A stretch of DNA of 64,000 nucleotides from positions 1,116,001-1,180,000 of the forward strand of contig CANJKZ010000979.1 in NCBI GenBank assembly GCA_947471745.1, read 5' to 3'. Both the position numbers and the translations under genes were made by a program. This document shows, piece after piece, positions 32,298 to 45,600 of the stretch. This DNA comes from Closterium sp. Naga37s-1 (Eukaryota > Streptophyta > Zygnematophyceae > Desmidiales > Closteriaceae). Below the pieces are notes generated by a model. The model had not been told where the DNA came from and made no database searches. It worked only from the letters and a program-made list of their open reading frames with translations. The stretch's first letter is position 1, and each line of letters starts with the position of its first letter.

Positions 32298-35200
32298 CTA
32301 ACTAACCTGCGCAATGGTTTTCGTGAGGGAGTGAGCGGCGATGCCCAGAGGGCCGAACATGAGGCAGAGCACGAGTGAGTGCCGGGTCTCCAGCTTCTGC
32401 TTTAAACCGTCCAGATACACGTGCCTGTGGGGGGGGGAGGGGAGAAGCGAGAGGGGGGAGGGGGAGGAGAGGAAGGAGGGGGAGGAGAGGAAGGAGGGGG
32501 AGGAGAGGAAGGAGGGGGAGGAGAGGAAGGAAGGGGAGGAGAGGAAGGAGGGGAAGGAGGGGGAGGAGGGAATGAGTGAGTGTCGCATCTCCAGCTTCTG
32601 CTTTAAACCGTCCAGATACACGTGCCTGTGGGGGGGAAGGGGGCGGTGTGGGGGACGGAGGGAAGTGAGTGACATTTTAGTCGACTTGGAATCCAGCTTC
32701 TGCTTCAAGCTGTCCAGATACACGTGCCTGTGCGGGGGAAGTGGGGGTGGAGGAGGAGGGACGGAGGGAAGTGGGGGTGGAGGAGGAGGGACGGAGGGAA
32801 GTGGGGGTGGAGGAGGAGGGACGGAGGGAAGTGGGGGTGGAGGAGGAGGGGCGGAGGGAAGTGGGGGTGGAGGAGGAGGGGCGGAGGGAAGTGGGGGTGG
32901 AGGAGGAGGGGCGGAGGGAAGTGGTTGCGCCATCTAGAAGTGCTCCCTGAATAATTACCTTAGATACTCTCCTGACAGAATTTTCTGAGAAATCACCTGA
33001 CGGCAAGCTTCTGACAACAGAACTGCCGCATCATTTTCATTTTCCAGAGCTTTGAAAACCTCCTGGTGTCTCACCTGGCAGACCTAACATCTCACCTGAC
33101 AGAATACAGGACGACTCACCTGACAGACCACCTGACGACTCACCTGCCAGACCACCTGACGACTCACCTGCCAGACCACCTGACGACTCACCTGCCAGAC
33201 CACCTGAGAGCTCACCTGGCGGCAAAGAGATCAACGGCCAGAAGGTGGATCCAGGCAGAGGCGACAGTGAGAGTGCTGGCGAACATCTGAGTGATACCCG
33301 CTAGCTGGTGGAGGGGTGCCGGGGGAGAGAGCAGGGGGAGGGAGCAAGAGAAAGGCAAGGGGAACGAGGTGGATGGTGGGTGGGTGGACACAGGCAGAGG
33401 CGACAGTGAGTGTGCTGGAAAACATCTGAGTGATGCCCGCTAGATGGTGGGGGGGGAGAGGTGGGGAGGAGGGAGAGCAGGGGGGAGGGGGAAGAAGAAG
33501 CAGCAGCAGAGGGTAAGGGAAGGGGGAAAGGGGGCCAAGAGAAGGGGAAACGGATGGATCCAGGCAGAGGCGACAGTGAGAGTGCTGGAAAACATCTGAG
33601 TGATTCCCGCTAGCTGGTGGGGGGGGAGCAGGGAGGGGGGGGTGAGAAAGAAGCAGCGACGGAGGTAAGGGAAGGGGGTGGGGAAACCAAGCGAGGGTGG
33701 CAATGAGAGAATTGGCGAACATTACAGGGTATGAAAGGGTTTGCAGCTATTCCATTATGAGTTTGGGGATCCAGGGGTAACTGAAGGGTGAATGCGTACA
33801 GACGCACCTCGCGATGAATCTCTACAGGTTTGCAGCTACTCCGCGATGAATCTCGATCCTTGGGCTATTGTACAGACGCACCTCGCGATGAATCTCTACA
33901 GGTTTGCAGCTACTCCGCGATGAATCTCGATCCTTGGGCTATTGTACAGACGCACCCCGCGATGAATCTCTACAGGTTTGCAGCTACTCCGCGATGAATC
34001 TCGATCCTTGGGCTATTGTACAGACGCGCCTCGCGCAGCCAGTATTTGGAGGAGAACATGCACAGCAGCGGGTGGGGCAGCGGGTGGGGCGTTCAAGAGA
34101 TGCAAAGGATAAATCTCTAAATCTGTACCTCGGGCAGCCAGTATTTGGAGGAGAACATGTAGAGCAGCGTGTTGGGCGTCCACGACTTGTAGAGCAGATA
34201 GAGGTACACGAAACCCAGGAGAATGCTCGGCAGCGAGCTGCCCATTATCTTCTCCGTCTGTGGTGTGGGGTGGGGTGGGGTGAGTCGGAGTGGTGTGGGG
34301 TTGGGGTGGGGTGGGGTGGGGTTGGGTGGGAAGGGGTGGTAGGTGGTGTCTTTTGAGGCGCTTCAAAAGGCGTGAGGACTTGTAGAGGAGGTAGAGGTAC
34401 ACGAAGCCGAGGAGAATGCGCGGCCACAAGCCGCTCCTAATCTTCTCCGTCTGCAGTGCGGTGTGGTGAGGGTTGGTGTGGTGTGGTGAGGTGGGGGCGG
34501 AGTCTAATGAGGCGCCTCAAAACACAGGACGTCAGGACTCGTAGAGGAGGTAGAGGTACACGAAGCCGAGCAAAATGCGCGACCACAAGCTGCTCATAAT
34601 CTTCTCCGTCTGCAGTGCGGTGTGGTGAGGTTTGGTGCGGTGAGGGGTGGGGTGGTGCGGTGTGGTGTGGTGAGAGTTGGTGTGGTGAGGGGTGGGGTGG
34701 TGCGGTGTGGTGTAGTGTGGTGTGGCGAGGGGTGGAGTGGTGCGGTGTGGTGTGGTGTGGTGAGGGGTGGTGTGGTGCAATGTGCAAGCAGCAGGGAGTA
34801 AGCGTACCACGTGCCAGTCTGGCGCGAAGATCATGAGCGTATAAAGGGGGATCACAGCAGCCTTGCGGATTTCTAAGAAGGCTCATAAAGGGGTTGCCTA
34901 TATCGAGTTAGTGGTTGTGAGACGCGTACCACGTGCCAGTCTGGCGCGAAGATCATGAGCGTATAAAGGGGGATCACAGCGGCCGTGCAGAGCGTGAACC
35001 AGCTGCTCGCTATAGTCACAGCAGAGCCAACCCCAGCTGCCAGGGCTGCCGCTGCAGCGGACGACGCAGCGGATGTGACTATAGGGGGTGTCACTGGTGG
35101 GCGGGGTGAGGATGGGATGAAGGGCGCGGAGAGAGAGGGGGGTGGAGGGGAGGGTAAGGAAAATGCGGAAAAAAGGATGGCCGATAGGAAGGTGCTGCAG

Positions 35201-35752
35201 GTAGGTGGAATTGAATGCCGACGGAAGGTGGACGGAAGAAGGATGCGTGCGGTTTGCGAAGGCTTTTGAGTCGACTCAGAAGTAGGTGGAATGGAAGGTG
35301 GACGGAGTGTGAACGGCAGGAGGATGCGAGCGCTTTGCGAGGGACAGCTTACAACTGCATTGGATTCGACTGCCATTTGACATCTGTAGTTTTCTGGGCT
35401 TCGGTCGCCCGGAGAGGATGCATTCTCGGGCGGCACGAGTTGACGGATTCGCGAAGCGTCCGGGTGCCACGTGCGATGCTGCAATTCGCACTGCTGTTGT
35501 CGATGTGACTGTGGGGAACGACACGTGGCAGGAGGAGGAGGAGGAGGAAGAGCGAAGCGACGGGGACGAGGAGACCGCGACGACATGGGAGGCCTGCAAT
35601 AACCAGTCAGACAATAACGAGGATATTGGAGTTCTGACGAGAATTTCCTGACCGACACGACGATCAAATGTTGCTTGCAAGACGGCTATCACACAAGCAC
35701 CGCACCCAATCTCCTTCAACCACTTCTGCTGGTTTGAGCAGCTAGCTGGCAC
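32298..35752 (-). CDS. ABA4: ABA4-like plastid membrane protein (DUF4281, neoxanthin synthesis)
   Basis: Four exons join in phase: an exon ending at 34930, then 34257-34129, 33304-33216 and 32424-32298 (TAG). Encoded landmarks in order: [106 protein letters not shown] and [18 protein letters not shown]. This is the order of Arabidopsis ABA4, a multi-pass plastid protein needed to make neoxanthin. The N terminus is unresolved: a Ser-rich transit-peptide-like frame opens at about 35752 and another at 35667. The first membrane exon is open back to at least 35190. Every exon has partial copies in its introns. Confidence 0.85.
32455..32940 (-). repeat. ABA4-like last exon: two upstream 5' copies and G-rich minisatellites
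   Basis: Upstream of the intact exon (32424-32298) are two acceptor-side copies ([17 protein letters not shown] at about 32624-32568; [14 protein letters not shown] at about 32730-32690). G-rich repeats separate them: GGGGAGGAGAGGAAGGAG (32460-32570) and seven 30-bp units containing AAGTGGGGGTGGAGGAGGAG (32735-32930). Confidence 0.85.
33080..33225 (-). repeat. 24-bp minisatellite made of an exon end and its 5' splice site
   Basis: On the minus strand, the intact exon ends at 33216 (CGCCAG then GTGAGC) and the next bases repeat GGTCTGGCAGGTGAGTCGTC-type 24-bp units four or five times. Every unit contains CAG/GTGAGT, a consensus donor. Confidence 0.85.
33216..33740 (-). repeat. ABA4-like exon 3: intact copy and three upstream 5' copies
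   Basis: Intact exon 33304-33216. Upstream, [21 protein letters not shown] copies lie at about 33455-33395, 33620-33555 and 33740-33690 (the last reads [13 protein letters not shown]). All keep the acceptor side and lack the exon's 3' end. Confidence 0.85.
33797..34060 (-). repeat. 74-bp tandem repeat and 3' copy of ABA4-like exon 2
   Basis: Three copies of a 74-bp unit (TACAGACGCACCTCGCGATG...TTGGGCTATTG) at 33797-34020. It is followed by a donor-side copy of exon 2 (MFSSKYWL, about 34060-34030), which lies downstream of the intact exon 34257-34129 in transcription order. Confidence 0.8.
34129..34625 (-). repeat. ABA4-like exon 2: intact copy and two upstream 5' copies with palindromes between
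   Basis: Intact exon 34257-34129 (129 nt). Acceptor-side copies encoding [16 protein letters not shown] and [16 protein letters not shown] lie at about 34460-34375 and 34620-34530. A near-palindrome (34351-34368) and TGAGGCGCCTCA (34508-34519) fall between the three copies. A GGTGTGGTGAGG microsatellite fills the rest to 34785. Confidence 0.85.
34806..34870 (-). repeat. 3' copy of the ABA4-like first membrane exon
   Basis: Encodes [16 protein letters not shown] with the donor GTACGC, repeating the end of the exon that terminates at 34930. It lies downstream of the intact copy. Confidence 0.82.
35264..35281. repeat. Palindrome, TCGA centre, one arm mismatch
   Basis: TTTTGAGTCGACTCAGAA between two copies of a GTAGGTGGAATKGAA...GGACGG block near the 5' end of the ABA4-like gene. 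Confidence 0.9.
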
Positions 35753-36672
35753 TACTTCATGCTTCCAGCAAAATTAGCGTTTCGAACACGTCAATTTCTC
35801 AAAAGCATGTTAATTGTGTGCGGCAGAGAGAATGCGACCGCCATGACTGCAGTTCTCATTGCAAAAGCGACTTCTACTGCTGTGCTGAGCTGCTTAGCGC
35901 TTCTCACCTCGACGGCCAAAGAGCGCGCCGAGCCCTGCAACGCAGCAGACGCCATCTCGTCCGACTTTCCTCTTCCTCTCTCCTGCTCGCAAAGCACGCA
36001 GCTATGCAAAGCTGATACTAAAAAATAGATGCGTCACCTTGTTCCTTCTGTCACCTGCGCTCTGATTAGTATGAGCTATTTTTTCTCTCACAACCCTACC
36101 CGAACATGTTATATTCTTCAAAACCGTTCTAAACCGTAGGGAAGTGACCATTCAGGGAAGAACCTATCCAGCATCAAATGGTATTGTGCTGACCCAAGTC
36201 CACCGTATCGAAACGCACAGAAAACCTCTCAGTTGCGGTGTGACGTCGTTTTGCAATCGGGTGACACACGCGGATGTCAGCCAGTCGTCCAGGCCAGACC
36301 AGAATCAAGGGATTGATTGTGTGCCTGACGCAAAGATGCGGCGTGCAGGTACGCTCGGACGCGCTCTGCCGTCTGATTGGTGGCCCTGATCCTCTGTGTG
36401 GATTTCTGGGCCACGAAAAGCAGAACTCCGATAGAGTTTCAACCGGTCTTGCACAGATTAAGCTCGCACACACCATGTAGTGATGGCTTATGAATCTTCT
36501 CATTTTCTGTAGAATAATATTACTCTTCTACAAACTTGTCTATAACATCTACAAAGTAATAGGGGGCACATCATCTCCTGTTATCCACTGGCGGCAGCCT
36601 AATAAGCCAGATTCTACCCTCAAAGAATCAATAATCCAGTCAAGTTCAAACCATACATATATTCTCTCCTAT
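35753..36672. other. Intergenic region between ABA4-like and PWD genes
   Basis: Head-to-tail spacing of two minus-strand genes. Contains the 3' flank of PWD and the probable promoter of the ABA4-like gene. Short frames on both strands are not recognisable. Confidence 0.5.
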
Positions 36673-39600
36673 TCAAGGCTGAGGCCGTGACTGCACCACG
36701 TAGATCTTATCCCCCACAACACACCCTTCAATGTCCTGAGGCGATCCAAACCGGTCCTCCAGAAACGATCCAACGGCCTCAAGCTTCTTAGCAAGCACCA
36801 CCTGAGCATCAGGCGAAGTAGACAAGAGCTGACCACTGTAATCCACTGCTTGCATCACAACCCCACCCCCTTCTGACCCCGCAACTGCTTTCCTTCCACC
36901 TGAACCGCCCCCAGCAGCAGCAGCAGCAGGTGCCATCACGATTTTCTCGCTGAAATTTGCAAAGGCCAGAATTCGAACCAAGCCGTCGGATTTCCCGACA
37001 GCGAAGCGCCATGCGGTGCCACGTGTACCAGACGCCAGGGTCTCGCCCAGCCCTGGCGCCACCTCAGCAGAGAGGAAATCCGACGGTGCAGATGAGCCGG
37101 GAGCAACAGCACTCGCAGATCCTGTGGCTTTCCCATTACTGCCGCTGCCACTGCCGCTGCTGCTGTTAGCAAGGCGTGGACTGGGAACAACGAGAGCACC
37201 ACCAGCACCAGTACCGATCCCCTTGGTATGCAGCACGAAGCTAAGGTCTGGTGGGGAGATTAACTCCTGGACTAGAACCGCCATAGCTGCGTCGCTCTGA
37301 CGCACGCCCGCCACCCGCCGGCTCAGCACCGCGCGCCGCGTGAACAGTGACGCCCACACCGAGGCTACGGCTCGGCCGAACGAAGCAGGGTCGGAGAGGG
37401 TGACATCAGGTACGGAATCGTACAGCCCAGCTCCGGACATGCCAGCCAGATCTTCCACGTTGGCGCTCGAGCGGACGATAAGGCGAGCGTTTGCGGAGAA
37501 GATATACGAGAGGGTTCGGAAGAAGGCCGGGGGGAGGGGGGATTCCTCTAGGAGCGTGCGGATCTGGGTGCAGGTGCTGTCTAGGCTGCTTCCTTGCAGG
37601 TTCGGGTCGTCGAGGGTGGCGACGAGGCGGTGGAAGAGAGTGCGACGGTTGGAAGCGGTGATGGCCTCGTCCATTACTCCAAAGGTGATCACGGCTGAGC
37701 GCGGGACGGAGAAGTCAGCACCTGGAAAGATGAAGTGGTGGAACCGAGGGGGGATGGAGGGAGTGGAGTAAGAGAAAGGGGGTAGCGACGAGGCGGTGGA
37801 AGAGAGTGCGACGGTTGCAAGCAGTGATGGCCTCGTCCGTTACCCCGTAATCACCCGGGGATGGAAACCGCATACAGGGGGGGGGGATGGAAGAATGTGT
37901 GAAGGTTGGAAGTGGTTATGGCCTCTTGCATGACTTTGAAGGTGATCACAGCTGAGAAACCAGCTCCTTGGAGAAATGGGGTACAGAGGGTGTGGATTGA
38001 ATGAGTATGCGAAAGTTTTGAAGCTGTGATGACCTCATCCATTCCTCCAAAGGTGATCACTGCTGAGTGGGGATCGGAGAAATCAGCACCTGGAAGGAAT
38101 GGGGTATTGAGAGAGGAGTGCAATTGGGATGTATATACATCGTATATACATGTATCATATTTACATATATCATATATACATATACCATATATACATATAG
38201 GTCATCACAGCTGAACAAGGGACTGAGTAAAAAGGAAAGGTGGAGGAAGGAAATTACCTGCAAAAGTGGAAGCGATCGAGAGCTCTTCCAGCTTGGCGCA
38301 TCCATGCACCTTGGCCCCACACGTGGCCAGATGGCTCTCACAGGTGATGCGAGGGACACAAGACTGGCCTACATACACTAAGGGACTCGAGAGGAAATTA
38401 CCAGCGAAGGTGGAGGCGATAGAAAGCTCTTCCAGCTTGGCGCACGCATGCGCCTTGGCCCCACACGTGGCCAGCTGTGCCTCGTGCAGCGGAAGCACTG
38501 GCAGCCGTGCCTCCTGCACTCGGATCTGAAGGGGGGAAGGATGGGGACACGAGGAGGGTAAAGAGGAGAGGGCAGATGAGGGGGTTTGGGTGTTGTTTAG
38601 GGGCGAGAGGCGAGGGGAGAGAGGGGAGGGAAGAGGGGAGAGGAGAGGAGAGAGAGGTGAAGCGGGAAGAGCAGGATGTGCCATTGCTAGCATATGTGCC
38701 ACTAGAGTGAATGTGAATCTAATGGATGTGCAGTAATGGATGTGCCACTAAAGGATGTGCCTCTGATGGATCTGCATGAATGGATGTGCATTAATGGATG
38801 TGCATTAATGGATGTGCATTAATGGATGCGCATTAATGGATGTGCATTAATGGATGTTCCTGTGATGGAATTCGCGTCTAATCTATGTGCCTCTAGTAAG
38901 ATTGTGAATAAAGCACACTTATGAGAACGGTGTACACTCACAGGATGTGGTTTCAGTGCCTGCACCCACACTTCATCCTCGCTCTTCTTACTGCTACCGC
39001 TACCGGCAGCGTCTGATGAGGAGGAGGAGCGCTGGTCCACAGCAGCTCCTGTTATGACCTTCACCCCTTCCACACCCGCCTCGAGACTGCAGAGGTAGAG
39101 ACAGACAGGGGAATGGGGGAGGGTTGAGCGAGACAGAGAGAGGGAAAGAGTTGAGAGAGAGGAGTGCTGAACCACAGCAGCTCCTGTTGTGATCTTCACC
39201 CTTCCACACCCCCCTCGAGACTGACAGCACACACACAGGGGTGGGAAAGGGTTGGGGCGAAGGGTTTGAGCAAGACACAGAAAGAAGGGGGGGGGTTGAG
39301 AGAGATAAACGAAAAGAATCGCACACGAGGCCACAACAAAAGAAATGTACAGGAGGGTGGAAAGAGGCTCTTAGAGCTAGAAACGGCAAGGCAAAAAAAC
39401 AGGACATTGGAAAAAAAAAAACACACACACACACACAAACAAACGAATTCGCCAAAAACAAGGCTTTTCTTGCTGCATGCACGGTGCAGGCATTTGAGAT
39501 GGGGGCGTTTACCGGATTCGAGAGCCAACAGCGGACCGAAGGTCAGAGATTCGGTTCTCATCCTCGCACGTCATGAGCAGCACCCCCTCCTGCGTAGAGG

Positions 39601-42600
39601 GGTGCAGTGGATGGGGGGGGTGGATGAGGGGGTTTTGCTGATTCTGATGAAAAGACTCAACGCAAAGGTTCTCATCGCCGCACGTCATGAGCAGCACTCC
39701 CTCCTGCATGGATAGAGGTGGGGTAGGAGGGGTATTTGAGAAATGTGAATGACCGCTTACAACACCTAGGTTCTCATACTCGCATGCAGCACGCCCTCGT
39801 GTTGGGATGAGGGGGTGAATTGGCTGGGAGGGAAAGTGTATGTTACTATTATCAAAAACTGCTTACGAAACACGAAGGTCCTCATCCTCGCATGTCATGA
39901 GCAGCACTCCCTCCTGCGTGGATGAGGGGGGGAATCATTGGGAAGGGTTTATGACAACTCTCAGTGACCTCTTACAACCCAGAAAGGTTCTCATGCTCAC
40001 ATGTCATGAGTAACACAACCTACAGTGTGGATGTGCAGGCGCATAGGTGGTTGCATGGGAAAGTCACAAGCGATTCACTAACACCACGAGTCACAATGGT
40101 TGATTCACATGAAATCATACCACGTATCCACGACATCTCACCTGTCTCGCCCTCACGGTCAAGTAGGAAAGGTTCGGCAGCTCCTGCAGCAGCAGCAGCA
40201 GCAGCTAGCTAATATAGTGTATTGCTTGTATATTATATAGACTAGAGTACTGTGCATAGTCTCACCTGTCTCGCCCTCACGGCCAAGTGGGAGAGGTGCG
40301 GCAGCTCCTGCAGCAGCACAACGGCCTTCAGGTTGGCACCTGCTGCCTTCACCTGCTCGAAAACATGGGGATAGAGAGGAGGATATACGTGGGAGGTCGC
40401 AATAAGAGGGAGGGAGGGAGAGTGTTTTGGCGTGGATACGGTCAGTGGGTTGAGAGGGAGGTGGAGGGGGGACCAGAAGGGATGTACGCTTGCATGTGGG
40501 AGCAAGTGAGGGAGTGAAAGAGGGAGAGAGTGTGAGAGACAATGCAAACCAACCACCCTCCTCCCAGCCACCCACCCACCGCGGTTTTTTTCCACATATG
40601 GCACCCTTGGCGGGCTGCACTAGCCACGTGTAAAAAGAGTACTTTTGAGACGTCTCAAAAGCACCCACCACGGTTTTTTACTGCATATGGTACCCTTGAC
40701 GGGCTGCACTAGCAGCACCAGAAAGTACTTTGAGACGACTTTTGAGACGTCTCAAAAGTCACATATGGTACCCTTGGCGGGCTGCACTAGTAGCACCAGA
40801 AAGCACTACTGTGCAGTAAAAACAGCACGCTGCTGGACACGGAGAGGGGGTGGTGAGAGCACCAGGAAAGCACTGTCCGAAGATCACTCGCCACCCCTCC
40901 CCACATCCACCCACCTCCTCATCTCCTTCTGCTCGCTGCAGGAACAGCACCAGCAGGCTCTGCTGCTCTCTAGGACCAAGTCTGGAGTTAAACCACCCAC
41001 CCTCAATCCCCCCCCCCCCATCCGCTCACCTCCTCGCCCCCCTCCGCTCTCTGCACCAGCAGCAACACCCCCTGCTCCCCACCCGTTCACCCTTCGCCCC
41101 AACCACTCACCACCCCTCATAAACTCACCTCCTCGTCTCCCTCAGCACGCTGCACCAGCAGCACCAACCCCTGCTCCCCCTTGAGCGCTGCGAGGAGATC
41201 AGGGTCAATGCGCTCCACCTGAAGCAGAGACAAAGGGGGAATGAGAGAGAGATGAGGGGATTCAGCGAAAGCACCACCAGCAGCACCACCCCTGCTCGCC
41301 CTTCAGCGATGCGAGGAGATCAGGGTCAATGCGCTCCACCTGATGCAGAGGGAAGGAGTGGAACAGGGAGAAACAGGGACTTTTTTTGTTTACTCGACTG
41401 AAGTACCAGCAGCACCAACCCCTGCTCGCCCTTGAGAGTTGCCAGGAGGTCGGGGTCGATGCGCTCCACCTGGGGCAGAGGGAGGAGTGGAACAGGAAGA
41501 AAGAGGGAATTCTTTAGTTTATTCAACTCAAGCACCAGCAGCACCGCCCCTTCTCCTCCCCCTGACGCGTTTTCAGGAGTTCAGGCTATGCACTCGATTG
41601 AAAATAATCCAGCAACACCATCCCGTCCTCCTCCTCTCCCAACCTCACCCTTCTTAACCCCCCCTCACCCATCCTCACCCATCCTCACCCTCCCTCGCCC
41701 TCCCTCACCTCTCCCTCGCCCTCCCTCACCTCTCCCTCGCCCTCCCTCACCTCCACGAGCTTGCCCGCAACAGTGCCAGGAACAAGCATGTCCCACCTCT
41801 CGGCCCCCAGCACTGACCGCATCACCCCCGCAGCAGCAGTGAGGTGAGCATTTTTTAGGCGCCTCAAGAATCGTCTCAACACATGGCCCCACCCACTCAC
41901 CTCCACCAGCTTCCCCACAGCAGTGCCAGGCACAAGCACATCCCATCCTTCTGCCCCCAGCACCGATCGCATCACACGCAGCAGCAGTGAGGTGAGCTTC
42001 GCCAGTTGAAACACCACACTGGCGGGGATAGGAGAGGGGGGGAGGGTAAGGTGGAAGGGGGGAAGGGGGAAGGGGTGGGGGATGGTGGCGGGAAAGAGTT
42101 GTTTTGGTGGCAAGGTCATTGCATCACTGGCAGCAGCAGCGAGGTGAGCTTCGCCGGCTGAAACACCACACTGCTGGGGGGATGCAGGAAAACGGTAAGG
42201 GGGAGTATTGCAGTGGATACGAGGCCAATGCAACGGCAGGTGAGCTTTTCCAGCTGAAACACCACACTGGTGCAAAGAGAGGGAGAAGGCGGGCGAAGGC
42301 GGAGAGGAGTTGCAGTTGTGGCTCAGTGCTCAGTGCCCCCCGAATCGGATCTTACCTGAATCGGATCTCACCTGAATTGGATTTCACCTGGGTAGGATAT
42401 CACCTGGATCATATCTCACCTGGATCATATCTCACCTGGATCATATCTCACCTGGATCGGATCTCTGCCTCTGCAAACGTGCGCACAGCATTCTCCTCGA
42501 TTCCCAGTGCGTGGCCCAGCTTCTGCCACGTGGCGCAAAAAGGGACAGGGAGGAACAGGGCAGAAAAGAAGAAGAGGACGGGGGGACTGTGAGAAGTCGA

Positions 42601-45600
42601 GACGGGAGAGACCGTGGGAAGGGGGAAGGGACAGAGAGAATGCACGGGTGGCATTGGTATGGTAGTGTTGCCATGTGTGGAATATTGCATCTGTGAGGAT
42701 TCGAAGAGCTCCAGCGTGGTCTCTGTGAATGGCTCTGTGAGTCGCCGCATGCGGTCAGAGTCAACCCGACCCACTGCTGCACACTGTAACACTGCACACT
42801 GCACACTGCACACTGCACACTACACACTACACACTGCACACTACACACTGCACACTACACTGCACACTACACACTACACACTACACACTACACACTGCAC
42901 ACTACACACTGCACACTACACACTACACACTGCACACTACACACTGCACACTACACACTACACACTACACACTGCACAACACTACACACGGCCTTCAGTG
43001 CACCCCACGCACGCACCTGCGAGGGCTCAAAAAAGAGCTCTAGCGTGGTCTCTGTGAATGCCTCTGTGAGTCGCCTCATGCGGTCCAGAGACGCCTTGAG
43101 CCTCAGGGCCCACCACCGCAGGTCATGCTCTGATGCCACGCCTGGTAGGCATAGGGAGAGGGGAGAGGGATCAATGCATGACAGTGAAAATGGGTGTGCG
43201 GTGTGTGTGTCAGTGTGCGCGTGTGTGTCAGTGTGCGCGTGTGTGTCAGTGTGCGCGTGTGTGTCAGTGTGCGCACGTGCGTGTCAGTGTGTGCCCATGT
43301 GTGTGAATGCCTCTGTGAGTCGCCTCATGCGGTCCAGAGACGCCTTGAACCTCAGGGCCCACCTCCTCAGGTCGTGCTCTGATGCCACGCCTGGAAGAAA
43401 GTGGGGGTGCAGGGAGTGAACGTGTGTGTAAGAGTGTATTTTTGGAGTGCGAGTGACTCAATGCATGCCTTGAGCCTCAGCTGTCCCACGCAGTCTCCCC
43501 ATCTCTCTCCCAGAATTCGCAGCAGCCCAGCTCACCTGTGCTACCACCAATGCCAGCAGCCTGCCAGGACGCGAGCTCGTTCTCCAAGGCAGAAGCACTC
43601 CGCCTGGTTCCACCCCGACAGCCCCAGGTGGTGCTGCAGCCCTCCTCTAAGCCCGTTCATATAAAGGTGGTGGGGTTGACGGGTATCAGCAGCACCACAA
43701 CTTCCATTCCTGCTCACCTGCGCTGCCAATGCCAGCGGCCTGCCAGGAAGCCAGTTCGTTCTCAAGGCAAAAGCACTCCGCCTGGTTCCACCCCGACAGC
43801 CCCAGGTGCCGCAGCCCTCCTCCCTCTCTAATCAAGATGGGGTTTCGTTGATGCCTTGAGCACGAGCAAGGCTTCAGTTCAACCCAGCTCACCTGCGCTG
43901 CCGATGCCAGCGGCCTGCCAGGACGCCAGCTCGTTCTCAAGGCAAAAGCACTCCGCCTGGTTCCACCCGGACAGCCCCAGGTGCCGCAGCCCCAGCACAG
44001 CCGCCCCCAGCGCCACCCCCACGTGCCCCAGCTGCCCCATGCGGATCTCCCCCGCCATGCCCTCCGCTGCCTTGTCTCCCCCCTCTTCATCAAAAAGCTC
44101 GTTCAGAAACCTGGGAGGACGAGTCAAGCAGCAAGTTCATTGTTTGAGGCGCATCACAAACAGATAGATTCCCCTTCCCTACTCGTCTAACAGCTGCTTC
44201 AAAAAGATGTGAGGAGGAACGGGGGCAGCATACTCTAAACCCTAAACTGCTTGAACAAACGCCTGCTCACCTGCTCACACAGAACTGCTCACCTGCTCAG
44301 CAGCACAAAGAAATACTCCTCAAGACAGATCTCCGCCAGTCGCCACTGGGGGAGAAGGGAGAAAGAGGAGGGGTAGGAGAGAAAAGGAGGAGAGTTTTGA
44401 GTGAACTCGGAAGAAATCATCATTCAGACAGATCTCCGCCAGTCGCCACTGAGGAGATGAAAACTCGAGGGGGCAGGGAGGAGAAAAAAATCAGAGCTTT
44501 GCCCACCCCTCATCCCCCCCCCAGCAATCTCTGGCACACCATCCCTTCCCCTCTATTGTCACATCCTCATTATCCCCCCCCCAACCTCCTTCTCACCTTC
44601 CACTGACCTCAGCCAACCTCCTCCCCACCTTCTGCCGCATGGCCATGGCATCATCAGGATTGTCGTTCCTCAGCCTGCTCTCGAGGGAATACAGCAGTAC
44701 GGCCCAACCACAATCCCTGAGCTTACTCCTATTCCTCTCCTTCTACCAACTGCTTCTCACCTTCTGCCGCACGGCCATGGCATCATCAGGAGAGTCGTTC
44801 CTGAACCCACTATCTAGGGAATTCATCAGGCACAGCCACTATTCCCCACCTGCACCACTATTCCCTCCCCCCTGCACACTGTCATCCCCCTAATCCTCCA
44901 CCTTCCCCGCACCTTCTGCCGCATGGCAATGGCATCATCGGGAGCGTCGTTCCTCAGCCCACTCTCCAGGGAATACATCAGCACGGCCCGCAGCCCTGAG
45001 CTTACTCCTATCCCGCTCCTTCTACCAACCACTTCCCACACCTTCACCCAACCGCTTCTCCCCTTCTGCCGCATGGCAATGGCATCATCGGGAGCGTCGT
45101 TCCTCAGCCCACTCTCCAGGGAATACATCAGCACGGCCCGCAGCCCTGAGCTTACTCCTATCCCGCTCCTTCTACCAACCACTTCCCACACCTTCACCCA
45201 ACCGCTTCTCACCTTCTGCCGCATGGCAATGGCATCATCAGAAGCATCGTTCCTCAGCCCACTCTCCAGGGAATACAGCAGCACGCGCCCCCCTTCCTCC
45301 CCCCCACTGACCCTCCCTCTTCTTCTCACCTTCTGTCGCATGGCAATGGCATCATCCGGAGCATCGTTCCTCAACCCGCTCTCCAGGGAATACATCAGCA
45401 CGGCCCGCAGCCCCGTCAGCGCATGCAGCGCCGACATCAGCACGTCAGTCGGCCGCCCAGACGCTGCCGCCCCCTGTGATGACTCTCCTGTTGCACCTGC
45501 CGAAGACGGCAGTGCATCGACGTTCTAGGCGTGGGGAGAGAGGGGGGAGGGGGGAGGGGAAAGGGGGGCTGACATCAGCACATCAGTCGGCCGCCTGGAC

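Noticed and set aside
42614-43057. Frame encoding repeated [11 protein letters not shown]
   Set aside because: Product of the CACACTACACTG microsatellite, antisense to the PWD gene.
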